Notes: generated by a model from the letters alone, not told the origin. DNA of 64,000 bases from Szabonella sp046295215 (GCA_046295215.1 JBKBNP010000007.1:25330-89329), one strand, 5' to 3'. Shown: positions 35,391 to 44,583, counted from the stretch's first letter. Program-made: numbers and translations.

Positions 35391-35846
35391 ATGTCCCTCA
35401 AATCCTATCTCAAGAAGCACACCGAAGCGCTGGTCAAGGATGTGGGGATCGAGTCGGCCTGCGATCTGTCGGGCAAGTCGAAGGCGACGCTGGGGCGCTA
35501 TTATTCCGATGCCGAGGAACATGACGACCGTTTCATGCCGATCGACGTTGTGGCGTCGATCGAGGCCGGGGCGTCCTTTCCCTTCGTCACTTCCGCGCTG
35601 GCCGATCTGCGCGGAATCACGATGTCCTATGACGGGGAACGGCGCAATTCCACCTCATCGGGGATCAATTCGGATGTGGTAGCGTTGTCGCAGCGGTTTG
35701 CGCAACTGATGGCCGAATACAATCAGGCGATTGCCGACGGCAAGATCTCGATCAACGAGGCCAAGCGCCTGTTGCGCGAAACCCTTGCGATTCAGCAGGT
35801 GCTGCTGGAGATGAAGCTCAATCTGGAAGATGAGGCGCGGCCCTGA
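35391..35846 (+). CDS. Small helical protein, possibly a phage-CII-like DNA-binding regulator
   Basis: A protein of 151 residues. The N-terminal 45 residues (SLKSYLKKHTEALVKDVGIE..., then SGKSKATLGRYYSDAE) read like a helix-turn-helix of the CII-like phage regulatory group, with a likely recognition helix around KSKATLGRYY. The C-terminal 60 residues are amphipathic and could form a coiled coil (LSQRFAQLMAEYNQAI...). I do not assign a function. The ATG at 35391 gives a family-like start, though only a weak GAAGAAAG precedes it. Its codon use matches its neighbours, so this is not a recent prophage fragment. Confidence 0.5.
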   Translation: MSLKSYLKKHTEALVKDVGIESACDLSGKSKATLGRYYSDAEEHDDRFMPIDVVASIEAGASFPFVTSALADLRGITMSYDGERRNSTSSGINSDVVALSQRFAQLMAEYNQAIADGKISINEAKRLLRETLAIQQVLLEMKLNLEDEARP

Positions 35847-35873
35847 CAGGCCGCTGCCCCGCTTCGGGGTGGT

Positions 35874-37220
35874 TCAGGCGGCAGCGCCCCGCCCGCCCTG
35901 CGGCTTGCCGCCCCGTCCGCGATGCGGGCGGTTTGCCTTCTTGGGCGCGTCAAGCCCGCCTTGCGGCTGCGGACGTCCCTGCGGTTTGCCGCCCTGTTTC
36001 TGCGCCGGTTTCCCGCCGGGTTTGGCGCCCTGACGCTGGCCATGACCGCCGCGCGGCGCGGGTTTCGGCACGGCGCGGATATCGGCGATACCCCAGGGGG
36101 CACCTCCCACCACCGGCAGCGCGGTTTTCAGCATCTTCTCGATGGCGGCCAGTTCGCCCATTTCCGCAGGCGCGCAGAAACTGAGCGAGGCCCCGTCCAT
36201 GCCGGCGCGCGCGGTGCGCCCGATCCGGTGGACATAGTTTTCCGGCACGTTCGGCAGGTCGTAATTGTAGACATGGCGCACGGTCGGAATGTCGATACCG
36301 CGCGCAGCGACATCGGTGGCCACCAGCACGTCAAGCTCGCTGTTGCGGAACTCGGTCAGGGTGCGGTCGCGCTGGCCCTGGCTCTTGTTGCCGTGGATCG
36401 ACCCGACCTTGAAGCCCCAGGTCGCCAGCAGTTTGCACAACTTTTCCGACCCGTGCTTGGTGCGTCCGAACACCAGCGCCTGTTCGCCCGGATGTTTCAG
36501 CAGATAGCTTTCCAGCAGTTTGGCCTTGTCGCCCTGCGGGGTGAAATGCACGCCCTGCGAAATGCGGTCGGCAGGCTTGCCGGGGGAGGCGACCTGAACC
36601 CGAACCGGGTCGCGCAGATAGGTGGAGGCAATCTCCTCGATGTCTTTCGGCATGGTGGCCGAAAACAGCATGGTCTGGCGCTTGACCGGGATATGTTTGG
36701 CGATCCGGCGCAGCGCATGGATGAACCCCATGTCAAGCATGTGGTCGGCCTCGTCCAGCACCAGATAGCCGCATTGTTCAAGGCTCACATCGCCGCGTTC
36801 CAGCAGGTCGATCAGACGGCCCGGGGTGGCCACCAGAACGTCCGTCCCCTTGGCCAGCGATTGCGACTGACGGAAGATGGAGGCCCCGCCCACCACCAGC
36901 GTCACCTTGACCGGCGTGCCCTTGGTGAACACCTCCAGATTGGTCTTGATCTGCGTCGTCAATTCGCGCGTCGGCGACAGGATCAGCGCGCGCACCTGGC
37001 GCGGCCCCGGCGGGTGGCCGATGTCCAGCAGGCGGTGCAGCAGCGGCAGGCCGAAGGCCGCCGTTTTGCCGGTGCCGGTCTGTGCGAGGCCCATCAGGTC
37101 GCGCCCCTGCATGATATAGGGGATCGCCTGAACCTGGATCGGGGTCGGGGCCTTGAGGAGTGTCTTGTCAAGCGCGCCCAGAAGCCGGGCCGAAAGCCCG
37201 AGGTCAGCAAAAGTCGTCAT
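35874..37220 (-). CDS. DEAD-box RNA helicase (RhlE-like)
   Basis: An ATP-dependent RNA helicase of 448 residues. In order: Q-motif (APTPIQVQAIPYIMQGRDL), Walker A AQTGTGKT (46-53), PTRELTTQ, TPGRL, DEAD at 156-159, SAT at 187-189, and HRIGRTARAG. The last 75 residues are a Gly/Lys/Gln/Arg-rich tail with repeated GGKPQG units, expected to bind RNA without sequence preference. It most resembles RhlE and acts in ribosome assembly or mRNA turnover. The 240-bp leader (37221-37463) contains no gene and may carry cold-type regulation. Confidence 0.92.
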   Translation of the reverse strand: MTTFADLGLSARLLGALDKTLLKAPTPIQVQAIPYIMQGRDLMGLAQTGTGKTAAFGLPLLHRLLDIGHPPGPRQVRALILSPTRELTTQIKTNLEVFTKGTPVKVTLVVGGASIFRQSQSLAKGTDVLVATPGRLIDLLERGDVSLEQCGYLVLDEADHMLDMGFIHALRRIAKHIPVKRQTMLFSATMPKDIEEIASTYLRDPVRVQVASPGKPADRISQGVHFTPQGDKAKLLESYLLKHPGEQALVFGRTKHGSEKLCKLLATWGFKVGSIHGNKSQGQRDRTLTEFRNSELDVLVATDVAARGIDIPTVRHVYNYDLPNVPENYVHRIGRTARAGMDGASLSFCAPAEMGELAAIEKMLKTALPVVGGAPWGIADIRAVPKPAPRGGHGQRQGAKPGGKPAQKQGGKPQGRPQPQGGLDAPKKANRPHRGRGGKPQGGRGAAA

Positions 37221-37463
37221 GATATTCTTTCCGGCCACGCAATCGCGGCCATTTCCGGCCCCCATCGGGCCGACAGTGGGAAGCAAGGAAGCCTCACCCC
37301 GGGCCCTTGCCCGACGCCGTCTGCCTTGCGGAACCCCTGCGTGACGGTGGGAACCAGTTGTCCGGGCCTTTCACATGCTCACGCGGCACGGGCCTTCGGA
37401 CTGAGGGGGAGATGGGGCTTTTGCGCGCCCCTGTCAAGCCTGCTGTCTGGCGGGCAGTGCCGG

Positions 37464-38087
37464 TCAGGCCGGTCCGTGCCAGTCGATCTGGCAGATCTCG
37501 GCGCTGCGGCCCTCGAAATCCCAGACCCGTCCATGCGCGCGAACCCGGCCCTTCGTGGCCTGTGCGATGGTCACATCGGCCCCCATCCAGTAGCCGGTGT
37601 TCGTCACCATCACATCACTGTCGGGGTCCGGGCCGGGGATCGGGGCGACTTCGCCCTGAATGATCTTGCCGACCATCAGGCGGCGGGTCTTGCCTTCGGT
37701 TTCAAACCGCACCGGCGCGCGTTCGGCCCCCAGAAACTCGCTGACCAGCATGGAAAACAGCCCTGTCGTGCCGCGCGCCTTGCCCGACAGGATGCGCAGG
37801 ATCCCGTCATAGGCGGCCTCGCTTGCGCGCTCGTCGATATAGGCGGCGGCCTTCCAGTTGCCGCGCGCCATTTGCCCCGGAATGTCCAGCACCATGCCGA
37901 TATTGAGGCCCGAGAGCGACTCGCCCGCATAATGCCCCTCGTCGATGCGGATGCCGAGCCAGGCCTGACAATAGCCTTCGGTCGGCGGGTGTTTGCCGAG
38001 GCTCACCACGCAGGGGCAGAACACCGTACAGTTGCAGTTGAGGATCAACTCCCCCTTCATCGCCCATTCGGGCAGGTCCAAAGCCAT
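37464..38087 (-). CDS. DUF1326 protein
   Basis: A protein of 207 residues from the uncharacterised DUF1326 family. The N-terminal NCNCTVFCPC (C18, C20, C24, C26) looks like a metal or iron-sulfur site; the rest is beta-rich with no signal peptide. It lies 12 bp after a DUF2182 membrane protein, its usual partner, so the two probably work together. AAGGAGG is 6 bp before the ATG at 38087 but abuts the ATG at 38093, which decides the start. Function unknown. Confidence 0.8.
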   Translation of the reverse strand: MALDLPEWAMKGELILNCNCTVFCPCVVSLGKHPPTEGYCQAWLGIRIDEGHYAGESLSGLNIGMVLDIPGQMARGNWKAAAYIDERASEAAYDGILRILSGKARGTTGLFSMLVSEFLGAERAPVRFETEGKTRRLMVGKIIQGEVAPIPGPDPDSDVMVTNTGYWMGADVTIAQATKGRVRAHGRVWDFEGRSAEICQIDWHGPA

Positions 38088-38099
38088 GCGCATCCTCCT

Positions 38100-38846
38100 T
38101 CAGATCACGTTTCCCGCGGCGAGTGCCGCCATTCCCCCCGCCCCGATCAGCGCCCAGCCCGCAGGGCGGGTCAGCGGGCGGCCGATGTCGGGCAGTTTCT
38201 CCAGCGCCATGAACAGGGTCGCGGCCCCCATCCACAAGAGGTTCATCGTGCCGCCGATCAGGCCAAGCGCCATCAGCGCCCAGCAACAGCCAAGGCAGAT
38301 CACGCCCAGTTCCGCCCCCATGCGGAAGGCGTGCATCGCACCGGGCCGCCAGCGTTCCATGAAGAATGTCAGCGGCATCCGGCATTTCGACAGGCAGGCG
38401 GATTTCATCCGGCTGAACTGGTAAAGCCCGGCCAGCACCAGCAGCCCCGCCTCCGCGCCCGCCACTTCGGGCAGGCGGGCCAGTGCCATCTGCGCCGTCG
38501 CCCCGACCGACGCCGCCCCGATCCAGACCGCGACATATCCTGCAATCAGCGCCGCCGCGCCCGTTCCGTCCGAGGCCCCGACCGCCCCGAGCCCCAGATA
38601 GGTCCGCAAGGCGGGCAGAAAGGTCGGCAGCATCATCGCCAGCGCCATCAGCGCCCACATGGCCCAGAGCGTGCCGAAGCCCGCCGCCCCGGCCCCGACG
38701 CAGAGCGCCTCCCAAAATCCGGGTGGCCGGTCCGCCTCGGCCGGGACCATCGCGAAAAGCCCCAGCCAGCCCAGCAGGATCAGCCCATAGGCGGCGGGCC
38801 AGATCAGGCGCGGGGCGGCATGGGCAAGGGATTGCGCGGCAAACAT
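38100..38846 (-). CDS. DUF2182 integral membrane protein
   Basis: A protein of 248 residues with six or seven helices. Conserved-looking cysteine sites are CLSKC (C151, C155) followed by CLGCC (C184, C187, C188), with RPGAMHAFRMGAELG between them. This is the DUF2182 pattern, described in databases as a predicted metal-binding membrane protein. It precedes the DUF1326 gene in one short operon. I infer a joint role in handling a metal at the inner membrane; the metal and reaction are unknown. Confidence 0.78.
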   Translation of the reverse strand: MFAAQSLAHAAPRLIWPAAYGLILLGWLGLFAMVPAEADRPPGFWEALCVGAGAAGFGTLWAMWALMALAMMLPTFLPALRTYLGLGAVGASDGTGAAALIAGYVAVWIGAASVGATAQMALARLPEVAGAEAGLLVLAGLYQFSRMKSACLSKCRMPLTFFMERWRPGAMHAFRMGAELGVICLGCCWALMALGLIGGTMNLLWMGAATLFMALEKLPDIGRPLTRPAGWALIGAGGMAALAAGNVI

Positions 38847-38961
38847 GTGGCAAGCCTAGACCGGCCCGCCCCCTTGCGGCAATCGGCGTTTTCCGGGTGC
38901 TGGACGATCCGCACCGCGCCGCCTAGAAGGGAGGCCACGCTTTTGTCGCGAAAGGCCCGCC

Positions 38962-39648
38962 ATGACATTCGACCGTTCGATCAAGATCGCCCCGTCCATC
39001 CTCTCCGCTGATTTCGCGGATTTCGGGCGGGAGATTCAGGCGATTGAATCCCAGGGCGCCGACTGGGTGCATGTCGATGTGATGGACGGCCATTTCGTGC
39101 CCAACATCACCTTCGGCCCGCCCGCCGTCGCGGCCTTCCGGCGGCACGTCAAAACCGTGATGGACGTGCATATCATGATCGCGCCGGTGGATGCCTATAT
39201 CGAGGCCTTTGCCAAGGCAGGCGCGGACATCCTGACCCCGCATGTCGAGGCGGGGCCGCATATCCACCGCACGTTGCAGGCCATTCGCGGCGCAGGGATG
39301 AAGGCGGGTGTGGCGCTGAACCCCGGCACAACGGCGCAGGCGGTGGCGCATCTGCTGGACCTTTGCGATCTGGTTTGTGTGATGACCGTGAACCCCGGCT
39401 TCGGCGGGCAGAAATACATCGACATGACCGACAAGGTGCGGGAGCTGCGCGCCATGATCGGCGACCGGCCCATCCATATCGAGATCGACGGCGGCATGGA
39501 CCCCACCACCGCACCCTTGATGGCGGCGGCGGGGGCGGATGTGCTGGTGGCGGGGTCTGCCGTGTTCCGAGGCGGATCGGTCGACAACCCCAGCGTCTAC
39601 GGCGACAATATCCGCGCGATAAGGGCGGCGGCAGAGGGGGCGGTCTGA
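38962..39648 (+). CDS. rpe: Ribulose-phosphate 3-epimerase
   Basis: Interconverts ribulose-5-phosphate and xylulose-5-phosphate in the pentose phosphate and Calvin pathways. It has 228 residues of a TIM barrel: KIAPSILSADFADFG, WVHVDVMDGHFVPN with metal and catalytic aspartate, VMTVNPGFGGQKYI and IEIDGGM near the end. The gph start overlaps its stop by one base. Here it sits in rpe-gph-ddaH with no Calvin-cycle genes beside it. Confidence 0.96.
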   Translation: MTFDRSIKIAPSILSADFADFGREIQAIESQGADWVHVDVMDGHFVPNITFGPPAVAAFRRHVKTVMDVHIMIAPVDAYIEAFAKAGADILTPHVEAGPHIHRTLQAIRGAGMKAGVALNPGTTAQAVAHLLDLCDLVCVMTVNPGFGGQKYIDMTDKVRELRAMIGDRPIHIEIDGGMDPTTAPLMAAAGADVLVAGSAVFRGGSVDNPSVYGDNIRAIRAAAEGAV

Positions 39649-40322
39649 TGGTGGCGATCCTCTTTGACCTCGACGGCACGCTGATCGACAGCGCCCCTGA
39701 CATCCATGCCGAGGCGAACCGTACATTGGCCGCCGAGGGCCTGCCGCCCTTGCCTTTCGTGCAGGTCAAGGGCTTCATCGGCAAGGGCGTGCCCAACCTC
39801 ATCGCGCGGCTGCTGGAAGCCTCGGGACGACCCCCTGAAGGCCCGCAACAGGACCGCATGATCGCGCGCTTCACCGAAAACTACGAAACGGCGGTCGATC
39901 TGACGGTGATCTATCCCGGGGCGATCCCGGCGCTGGAGGCGCTGCGCGCGGCGGGCCACCGGCTCGGGCTTGTCACCAACAAACCGATCCGCCCGACCCA
40001 TGCGGTGCTGGCGCATCTGGACATGAGCCATCTTTTCGAAACCGTCTGGGGCGGCGACAGCCTGCCCACCCGCAAGCCCGATCCCGCCCCCCTGCTGGCG
40101 GGGCTGGAGGCGCTTGGCGGCGGCCCCGCGATCTATGTGGGCGACAGCGAAACCGACGCGGAAACGGCGCTGCGGGCGGGGATGCCCTTCCTGCTCTACA
40201 CCGAAGGCTATCGCAAGGCGCCTGCCGGGGAACTGCCGCAGGCCGGGCGGTTCAATGATTTCAACGACCTGCCGGGCCTCGTGGCCGGGCTGCTGACTGC
40301 ACAGGGGATGGCCCATGTCTGA
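39648..40322 (+). CDS. gph: Phosphoglycolate phosphatase
   Basis: An HAD-family phosphatase of 224 residues that hydrolyses 2-phosphoglycolate to glycolate. Motif I is FDLDGTLIDSAPDI (nucleophile D7), motif II LVTNKP, motif III KPDP and motif IV YVGDSETDAETA. Its position directly after rpe, coupled through TGATG, is the classic setting of gph and supports the assignment over other HAD phosphatases. It overlaps ddaH by 8 bp. Confidence 0.9.
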   Translation: MVAILFDLDGTLIDSAPDIHAEANRTLAAEGLPPLPFVQVKGFIGKGVPNLIARLLEASGRPPEGPQQDRMIARFTENYETAVDLTVIYPGAIPALEALRAAGHRLGLVTNKPIRPTHAVLAHLDMSHLFETVWGGDSLPTRKPDPAPLLAGLEALGGGPAIYVGDSETDAETALRAGMPFLLYTEGYRKAPAGELPQAGRFNDFNDLPGLVAGLLTAQGMAHV

Positions 40323-41112
40323 ACGTTCCTTCCGCTTCACCCATGCGATAACGCGGCGGCCCGCGGCCAGCATCACGGCGGGGCTGCGCGCGGTCGATAC
40401 CGGCAAGCCCGACCTTGCGCTGATGCAGGCGCATCACGCCGATTACATCGCGGCGCTGAAGGAAACCGGCGCGCGGGTGGTGGAACTGGACCCGCTCGAC
40501 GCCTATCCTGACAGCGTCTTTGTCGAGGATACAGCCCTTTGCCTGCCCGAAGGCGCTGTCATCATGCGCCCCGGCGCGCCCTCGCGTCTGGGCGAGGCCG
40601 CAGAAATGGCTCCGCATCTGAAAAAACTCTATGGCGAGGTCCGCTGGATCACCGGCGAGGACAGTTTCATCGAAGGTGGTGACATCCTGACGACGGAACA
40701 TGAGATCCTCGTGGGGCGGTCGGCGCGCACCAATGCCGCCGGGATCGACGAACTGGCCCGGCTGGTCGCCCCCTGGGGGCACCGGCTGCGCGAGGTGGCG
40801 ACACCGCCCGGGGTTCTGCATTTCAAGACCGATTGTTCGCTGCTGGACGGCGAAACCATCCTCGCCACCCCGCGCCTTGCGGCCTCGGGCTGTTTCAAGG
40901 GCTACCGCGTGATCCTGACGGCGACAGGCGAGGAGGCCTGCGCCAACACGATCCGGTTCAATGACCTTGTGCTGATGCCCGCTGGTTTTCCGGCGACGCG
41001 CGATGCGCTGGTGGCGGCGGGCTATGCCTTGCGCGAGATCGGCAACAGCGAATGCGCGAAACTCGATGGCGGCATGTCCTGCCTGTCGCTGCGCTTCACC
41101 CCGCGCCGTTGA
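40315..41112 (+). CDS. Dimethylarginine dimethylaminohydrolase-like enzyme
   Basis: A guanidino-group-modifying enzyme of 265 residues. DSVFVEDTA holds the substrate-binding acidic residues, GVLHFKTDCS the catalytic histidine H169, and KLDGGMSCLSLRF the nucleophile C256. This is the DDAH arrangement, hydrolysing methylated arginines to citrulline and methylamines. A related arginine deiminase-fold activity is possible. It starts inside the end of gph, so it is cotranscribed with rpe-gph, a pairing with no obvious metabolic link. Confidence 0.85.
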   Translation: MSERSFRFTHAITRRPAASITAGLRAVDTGKPDLALMQAHHADYIAALKETGARVVELDPLDAYPDSVFVEDTALCLPEGAVIMRPGAPSRLGEAAEMAPHLKKLYGEVRWITGEDSFIEGGDILTTEHEILVGRSARTNAAGIDELARLVAPWGHRLREVATPPGVLHFKTDCSLLDGETILATPRLAASGCFKGYRVILTATGEEACANTIRFNDLVLMPAGFPATRDALVAAGYALREIGNSECAKLDGGMSCLSLRFTPRR

Positions 41113-41118
41113 CCGGCC

Positions 41119-41538
41119 TCAGAACAGGCTTCTGGCGCGTTCCGACAGGAAGGTGGCGCTGTTGCCATCCTCATAGATCACCCGCAGACGGACCTGCTGC
41201 ACCGACCCTTTGGGCACGGTGACGAACAGGGGATAGGGGCCAACGCCGGTTTCCTTCATCGTATTGGGGTTGGCAAGGTCGCGGTGGCAGGGTTCCAGCG
41301 GCAGGCGGTTCACCGGCAGATCCTCGTTGAACCCGTAATGGACCTCCTGCACACCGCAGCGCCAGCCGATCAGTTGCGTGAAATAGATCAGGTCATTGTC
41401 GCCCTGTTCGGTGAAGCCGAGGATACCGTGCTGGATCTGCTGATGGATGAAGGCGGCCCCTTCGGGCGTGGTGAAATCGGTGGGCTGCGCGGCGAGCGGG
41501 CTGGCAAGGAAAATCGCGGCGGTTGTCAGGCGTTTCAT
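41119..41538 (-). CDS. Small exported protein, unknown function
   Basis: A protein of 139 residues. The first 18 (KRLTTAAIFLASPLAAQ) form a signal peptide with a likely AQ cleavage site. The mature part has two cysteines (GWRCGVQE and LEPCHRD) that could form one disulfide, and a C-terminal beta-rich segment. I recognise no domain. It is convergent with ddaH, with 6 bp between the stops. Confidence 0.65.
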   Translation of the reverse strand: MKRLTTAAIFLASPLAAQPTDFTTPEGAAFIHQQIQHGILGFTEQGDNDLIYFTQLIGWRCGVQEVHYGFNEDLPVNRLPLEPCHRDLANPNTMKETGVGPYPLFVTVPKGSVQQVRLRVIYEDGNSATFLSERARSLF

Positions 41539-41615
41539 GGCAATGCTCCGGCTTTCAAATTACGCGTCCGCCCGTATAGTGGCGTCAAAACGACATCGGG
41601 TAGACAGGACCAGTT

Positions 41616-42617
41616 ATGGGACAGACCGGGGGCAGCCGACAAGCCTTCAATATCGTGGCGGTGGGGCAGGGCGGGCGGCTTGCGCATGAGGCGGTTCTGC
41701 TGGCTGCGAGCCTGCGGGCCTGCGATCCCGGCTTTGCGGGCCGTCTGTTCATTGCCGAACCCCAGCCGGGGCCGTTGTGGCGGGAGGATCCGCGCATCCC
41801 GGCAGGGCCGCTGCGCGATCTGCTGGAAGGGTTCGGCGCGGAGATCCTGCCCTTCGACAGCCGGAATTTCGGCCAGTCCTACCCCTATGGCAACAAGATC
41901 GACTGTCTGGCCGCCTTGCCCGACGAACCCTTCCTGTTTCTGGATACGGACACGCTGATTACCGGCGCGCTGTCGGAAACACCCTTCGATTTCGCGCGCC
42001 CTTCGGCTTCGATGCGGCGCGAAGGGACATGGCCGGTGCTGGAGCTTTACGGCCCCGGCTATGGTGCGATCTGGAAATCGCTCTATGACCGCTTCGGGCT
42101 GGAATTTGAGAGCAGCCTCGACCCCGCACAACCCGATGAATACTGGCAGAAATACCTCTATTTCAACGCGGGCTGGTTTTTTCACCAAAGCCCCCGCGCC
42201 TTTGGCGCCCGCTTTGCCGACTATGCGGTGGCGATCCGCGATGACCGGCCCGAGGAATTGCGGCTGCAACCGCTCGACCCCTGGCTCGATCAGGTGGCCC
42301 TGCCGCTGGTCATCCATTCCTTCGGTGGTGGCAGGCCGGGGCCGGAACTAGTGGGGCTGGACGGCGATGTGGCCTGCCACTGGCGGATGCTGCCGCTGCT
42401 CTACGCCCGCGAAAGCGACCGGGTGGTGGAGGTGCTGGAGGCCGTGACGGCACCCAACCCGGTCAAGAAGGTGCTGAAGGACTATCCGCCCTTCAAACGG
42501 ATGATCTATCAGGGCAAGGGGGCAGAGGTGCGCGCCTTGTTCGACCGTGCCAACCTGCCGCGCCGCGAACAGGTGATCCGCAACACGATCAAGCGGGAAG
42601 GGCTGTGGATGCGGTGA
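41616..42617 (+). CDS. Glycosyltransferase-like protein
   Basis: A protein of 333 residues. FLFLDTDTL (DTD at 110-112) looks like the metal-binding DxD motif of GT-A glycosyltransferases, preceded by QSYPYGNKIDCLAALP, where substrate and sugar nucleotide would meet. YFNAGWFFHQSP and DPWLDQVALPLVIHSFGG are later family-like blocks, and the C-terminus is basic. The donor and acceptor are unknown. It lies just upstream of murB but has its own start, so a role in envelope assembly is only a guess. Confidence 0.6.
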   Translation: MGQTGGSRQAFNIVAVGQGGRLAHEAVLLAASLRACDPGFAGRLFIAEPQPGPLWREDPRIPAGPLRDLLEGFGAEILPFDSRNFGQSYPYGNKIDCLAALPDEPFLFLDTDTLITGALSETPFDFARPSASMRREGTWPVLELYGPGYGAIWKSLYDRFGLEFESSLDPAQPDEYWQKYLYFNAGWFFHQSPRAFGARFADYAVAIRDDRPEELRLQPLDPWLDQVALPLVIHSFGGGRPGPELVGLDGDVACHWRMLPLLYARESDRVVEVLEAVTAPNPVKKVLKDYPPFKRMIYQGKGAEVRALFDRANLPRREQVIRNTIKREGLWMR

Positions 42618-42671
42618 GCGGGCAGGGTTCCTGCTTGTCCTTCGCGGCCCGTTCCGGCTAGAGGAGCGGCC

Positions 42672-43601
42672 ATGCAACAGTTTCCCGACAGTCGCGGATC
42701 CCTGACACCGGCCAAACCGATGTCTGACCTCACATGGCTGCGCGTCGGCGGCCCGGCCGACTGGTTGTTCCAGCCTGCGGATGAGGCGGATCTGGCGGCC
42801 TTTCTGTCGGGCCTCGACCCGTCCGTGCCGGTGTTCCCGCTGGGCGTGGGGTCCAACCTGATCGTGCGCGATGGCGGCATCCGGGCGGTGGTGGTGCGGC
42901 TCGGGCGCGGGTTCAATACCATTTCCATTGACGGCGGGCGGGTGACGGCGGGGGCGGGGGCGCTCGATGCCCATGTCGCGCGCAAGGCTGCCGAGGCGGG
43001 GCTGGACCTGACCTTCCTGCGCACCATCCCCGGCACCATCGGGGGCGCGGTGCGGATGAATGCGGGCTGCTATGGCAGCTATACGGCGGATGTGCTGGAA
43101 ACCGTGCGGATCGTGACGCGGGGCGGGGCGGTCCTCACCCTCCCCGCCGCCGATCTGGGCCTTGCCTATCGCAGTTCTGCGCTGCCCGACGGTGCGGTGA
43201 TCCTTGAGGCGACCTTCACCCCGCCCCCCGGCGATCCGGCAACCCTTGCGGCGCGCATGGCCGACCAACTGGCCAAACGCGACGCGACCCAGCCGGTGAA
43301 GGACCGGTCTGCCGGGTCCACCTTCCGCAATCCGGCGGGGTTTTCATCGACAGGGCAGGCCGATGACGTGCATGACCTCAAGGCGTGGAAGCTGATCGAC
43401 GAGGCCGGAATGCGCGGCGCGCGGCGCGGCGGGGCGCAGATGAGCGAGAAACATTCGAACTTCCTCATCAACGCAGGCGGGGCCACCGCCGCCGATCTGG
43501 AAGAATTGGGCGAGGCAGTGCGAAAAAGGGTTTTCGAAACCTCCGGAATAACGCTAGTATGGGAAATCATGCGGGTCGGCGACGCCGTCGCAGCAGACTG
43601 A
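42672..43601 (+). CDS. murB: UDP-N-acetylenolpyruvoylglucosamine reductase
   Basis: Reduces UDP-GlcNAc-enolpyruvate to UDP-MurNAc with NADPH and FAD. It has 309 residues: TWLRVGGPADWLFQP and PLGVGSNLIVRDGG bind FAD; RTIPGTIGGAVRMNAGCYG and KDRSAGSTFRNPAG carry the catalytic serine region; the conserved glutamate follows near the end. It opens the dcw-type run that continues with ddl. The 58-bp gap to ddl holds a small hairpin GAACG-AATAA-CGTTC. Confidence 0.95.
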   Translation: MQQFPDSRGSLTPAKPMSDLTWLRVGGPADWLFQPADEADLAAFLSGLDPSVPVFPLGVGSNLIVRDGGIRAVVVRLGRGFNTISIDGGRVTAGAGALDAHVARKAAEAGLDLTFLRTIPGTIGGAVRMNAGCYGSYTADVLETVRIVTRGGAVLTLPAADLGLAYRSSALPDGAVILEATFTPPPGDPATLAARMADQLAKRDATQPVKDRSAGSTFRNPAGFSSTGQADDVHDLKAWKLIDEAGMRGARRGGAQMSEKHSNFLINAGGATAADLEELGEAVRKRVFETSGITLVWEIMRVGDAVAAD

Positions 43602-43659
43602 AAGAACGAATAACGTTCGGATAACAAAAATGGGCCCAAAGCGGCCCTGAGGCAGTAAA

Positions 43660-44583
43660 ATGGCGGCTGGTTCGAGCGGACAAGCCCCCAAAGTGGCGGT
43701 AGTGATGGGCGGCCCCTCGGCAGAGCGGGAGGTTTCGCTGGTCAGCGGGCAGGAATGTGCCCAGGCCCTTCGGGAGGCAGGATTTCAGGTTATCACCCTC
43801 GATGCGGGGGCGGACCTTTGCGCGCGGCTGGCCGAGGCCGGGCCGGATGTAGTGTTCAACGCATTGCATGGCCGCTGGGGCGAAGATGGCTGCGTGCAGG
43901 GCATCCTTGAATGGCTGCGCATCCCCTATACCCATTCGGGCGTGCTGGCCTCGGCCCTTGCGATGGACAAGGAACGGGCCAAGGCGGCCTATGTCGCCGC
44001 AGGCCTTCCGGTGGTGCCCTCGCTGCTGGCCCGGCGCGATGATGTGCGCACGCGGCATGTCATGCCCGCGCCCTATGTGGTGAAGCCCAACAATGAAGGC
44101 TCGTCAGTCGGGGTCTACCTCGTGACCGATGGCGCCAACGGCCCGCCGCAACTGGGCGACGACATGCCCGAGGTGGTGATGGTCGAGGCCTTCGTGCCGG
44201 GGCGTGAACTGACCTGCACCGTGCTGGGGGATCGCGCGCTGTGCGTCACCGACATCCTGACCGATGGCTGGTATGACTATGACGCGAAATACAAACCCGG
44301 CGGATCGCGCCATGTCTGCCCGGCTGATCTGCCCGAAGAGATCACGCGGGCCTGCCAGAATTATGCGCTGCGCGCGCACCGGGCGTTGGGGTGCCGGGGC
44401 CTCAGCCGGACCGATTTTCGCTGGGATGAACCGCGCGGCCTGGCCGGGTTGATCCTTCTGGAAACCAACACGCAGCCGGGCATGACGCCGACCTCGCTCG
44501 CCCCCGAACAGGCGCGGGCGGAGGGGATGAGCTTTGCCGATCTCTGCCGCTGGATGGTGGAGGATGCCTCATGCGATCGCTGA
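43660..44583 (+). CDS. ddl: D-alanine--D-alanine ligase
   Basis: An ATP-grasp enzyme of 307 residues joining two D-alanines for the peptidoglycan stem. VAVVMGGPSAEREVSLVSG and NALHGRWGEDGCVQG are the N-terminal signatures; YVVKPNNEGSSVGVYLV binds ATP; ILLETNTQPGMTPTSL is the C-terminal metal-site block. ftsQ begins inside its last codons (13-bp overlap), so it is cotranscribed with the division genes. Confidence 0.95.
   Translation: MAAGSSGQAPKVAVVMGGPSAEREVSLVSGQECAQALREAGFQVITLDAGADLCARLAEAGPDVVFNALHGRWGEDGCVQGILEWLRIPYTHSGVLASALAMDKERAKAAYVAAGLPVVPSLLARRDDVRTRHVMPAPYVVKPNNEGSSVGVYLVTDGANGPPQLGDDMPEVVMVEAFVPGRELTCTVLGDRALCVTDILTDGWYDYDAKYKPGGSRHVCPADLPEEITRACQNYALRAHRALGCRGLSRTDFRWDEPRGLAGLILLETNTQPGMTPTSLAPEQARAEGMSFADLCRWMVEDASCDR

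Noticed and set aside
35922..39011. Open frame of 1029 codons on the plus strand across the helicase, DUF1326 and DUF2182 genes
   Set aside because: It runs antisense through three well-supported genes and their gaps, with no recognisable domain; a product of high GC content.
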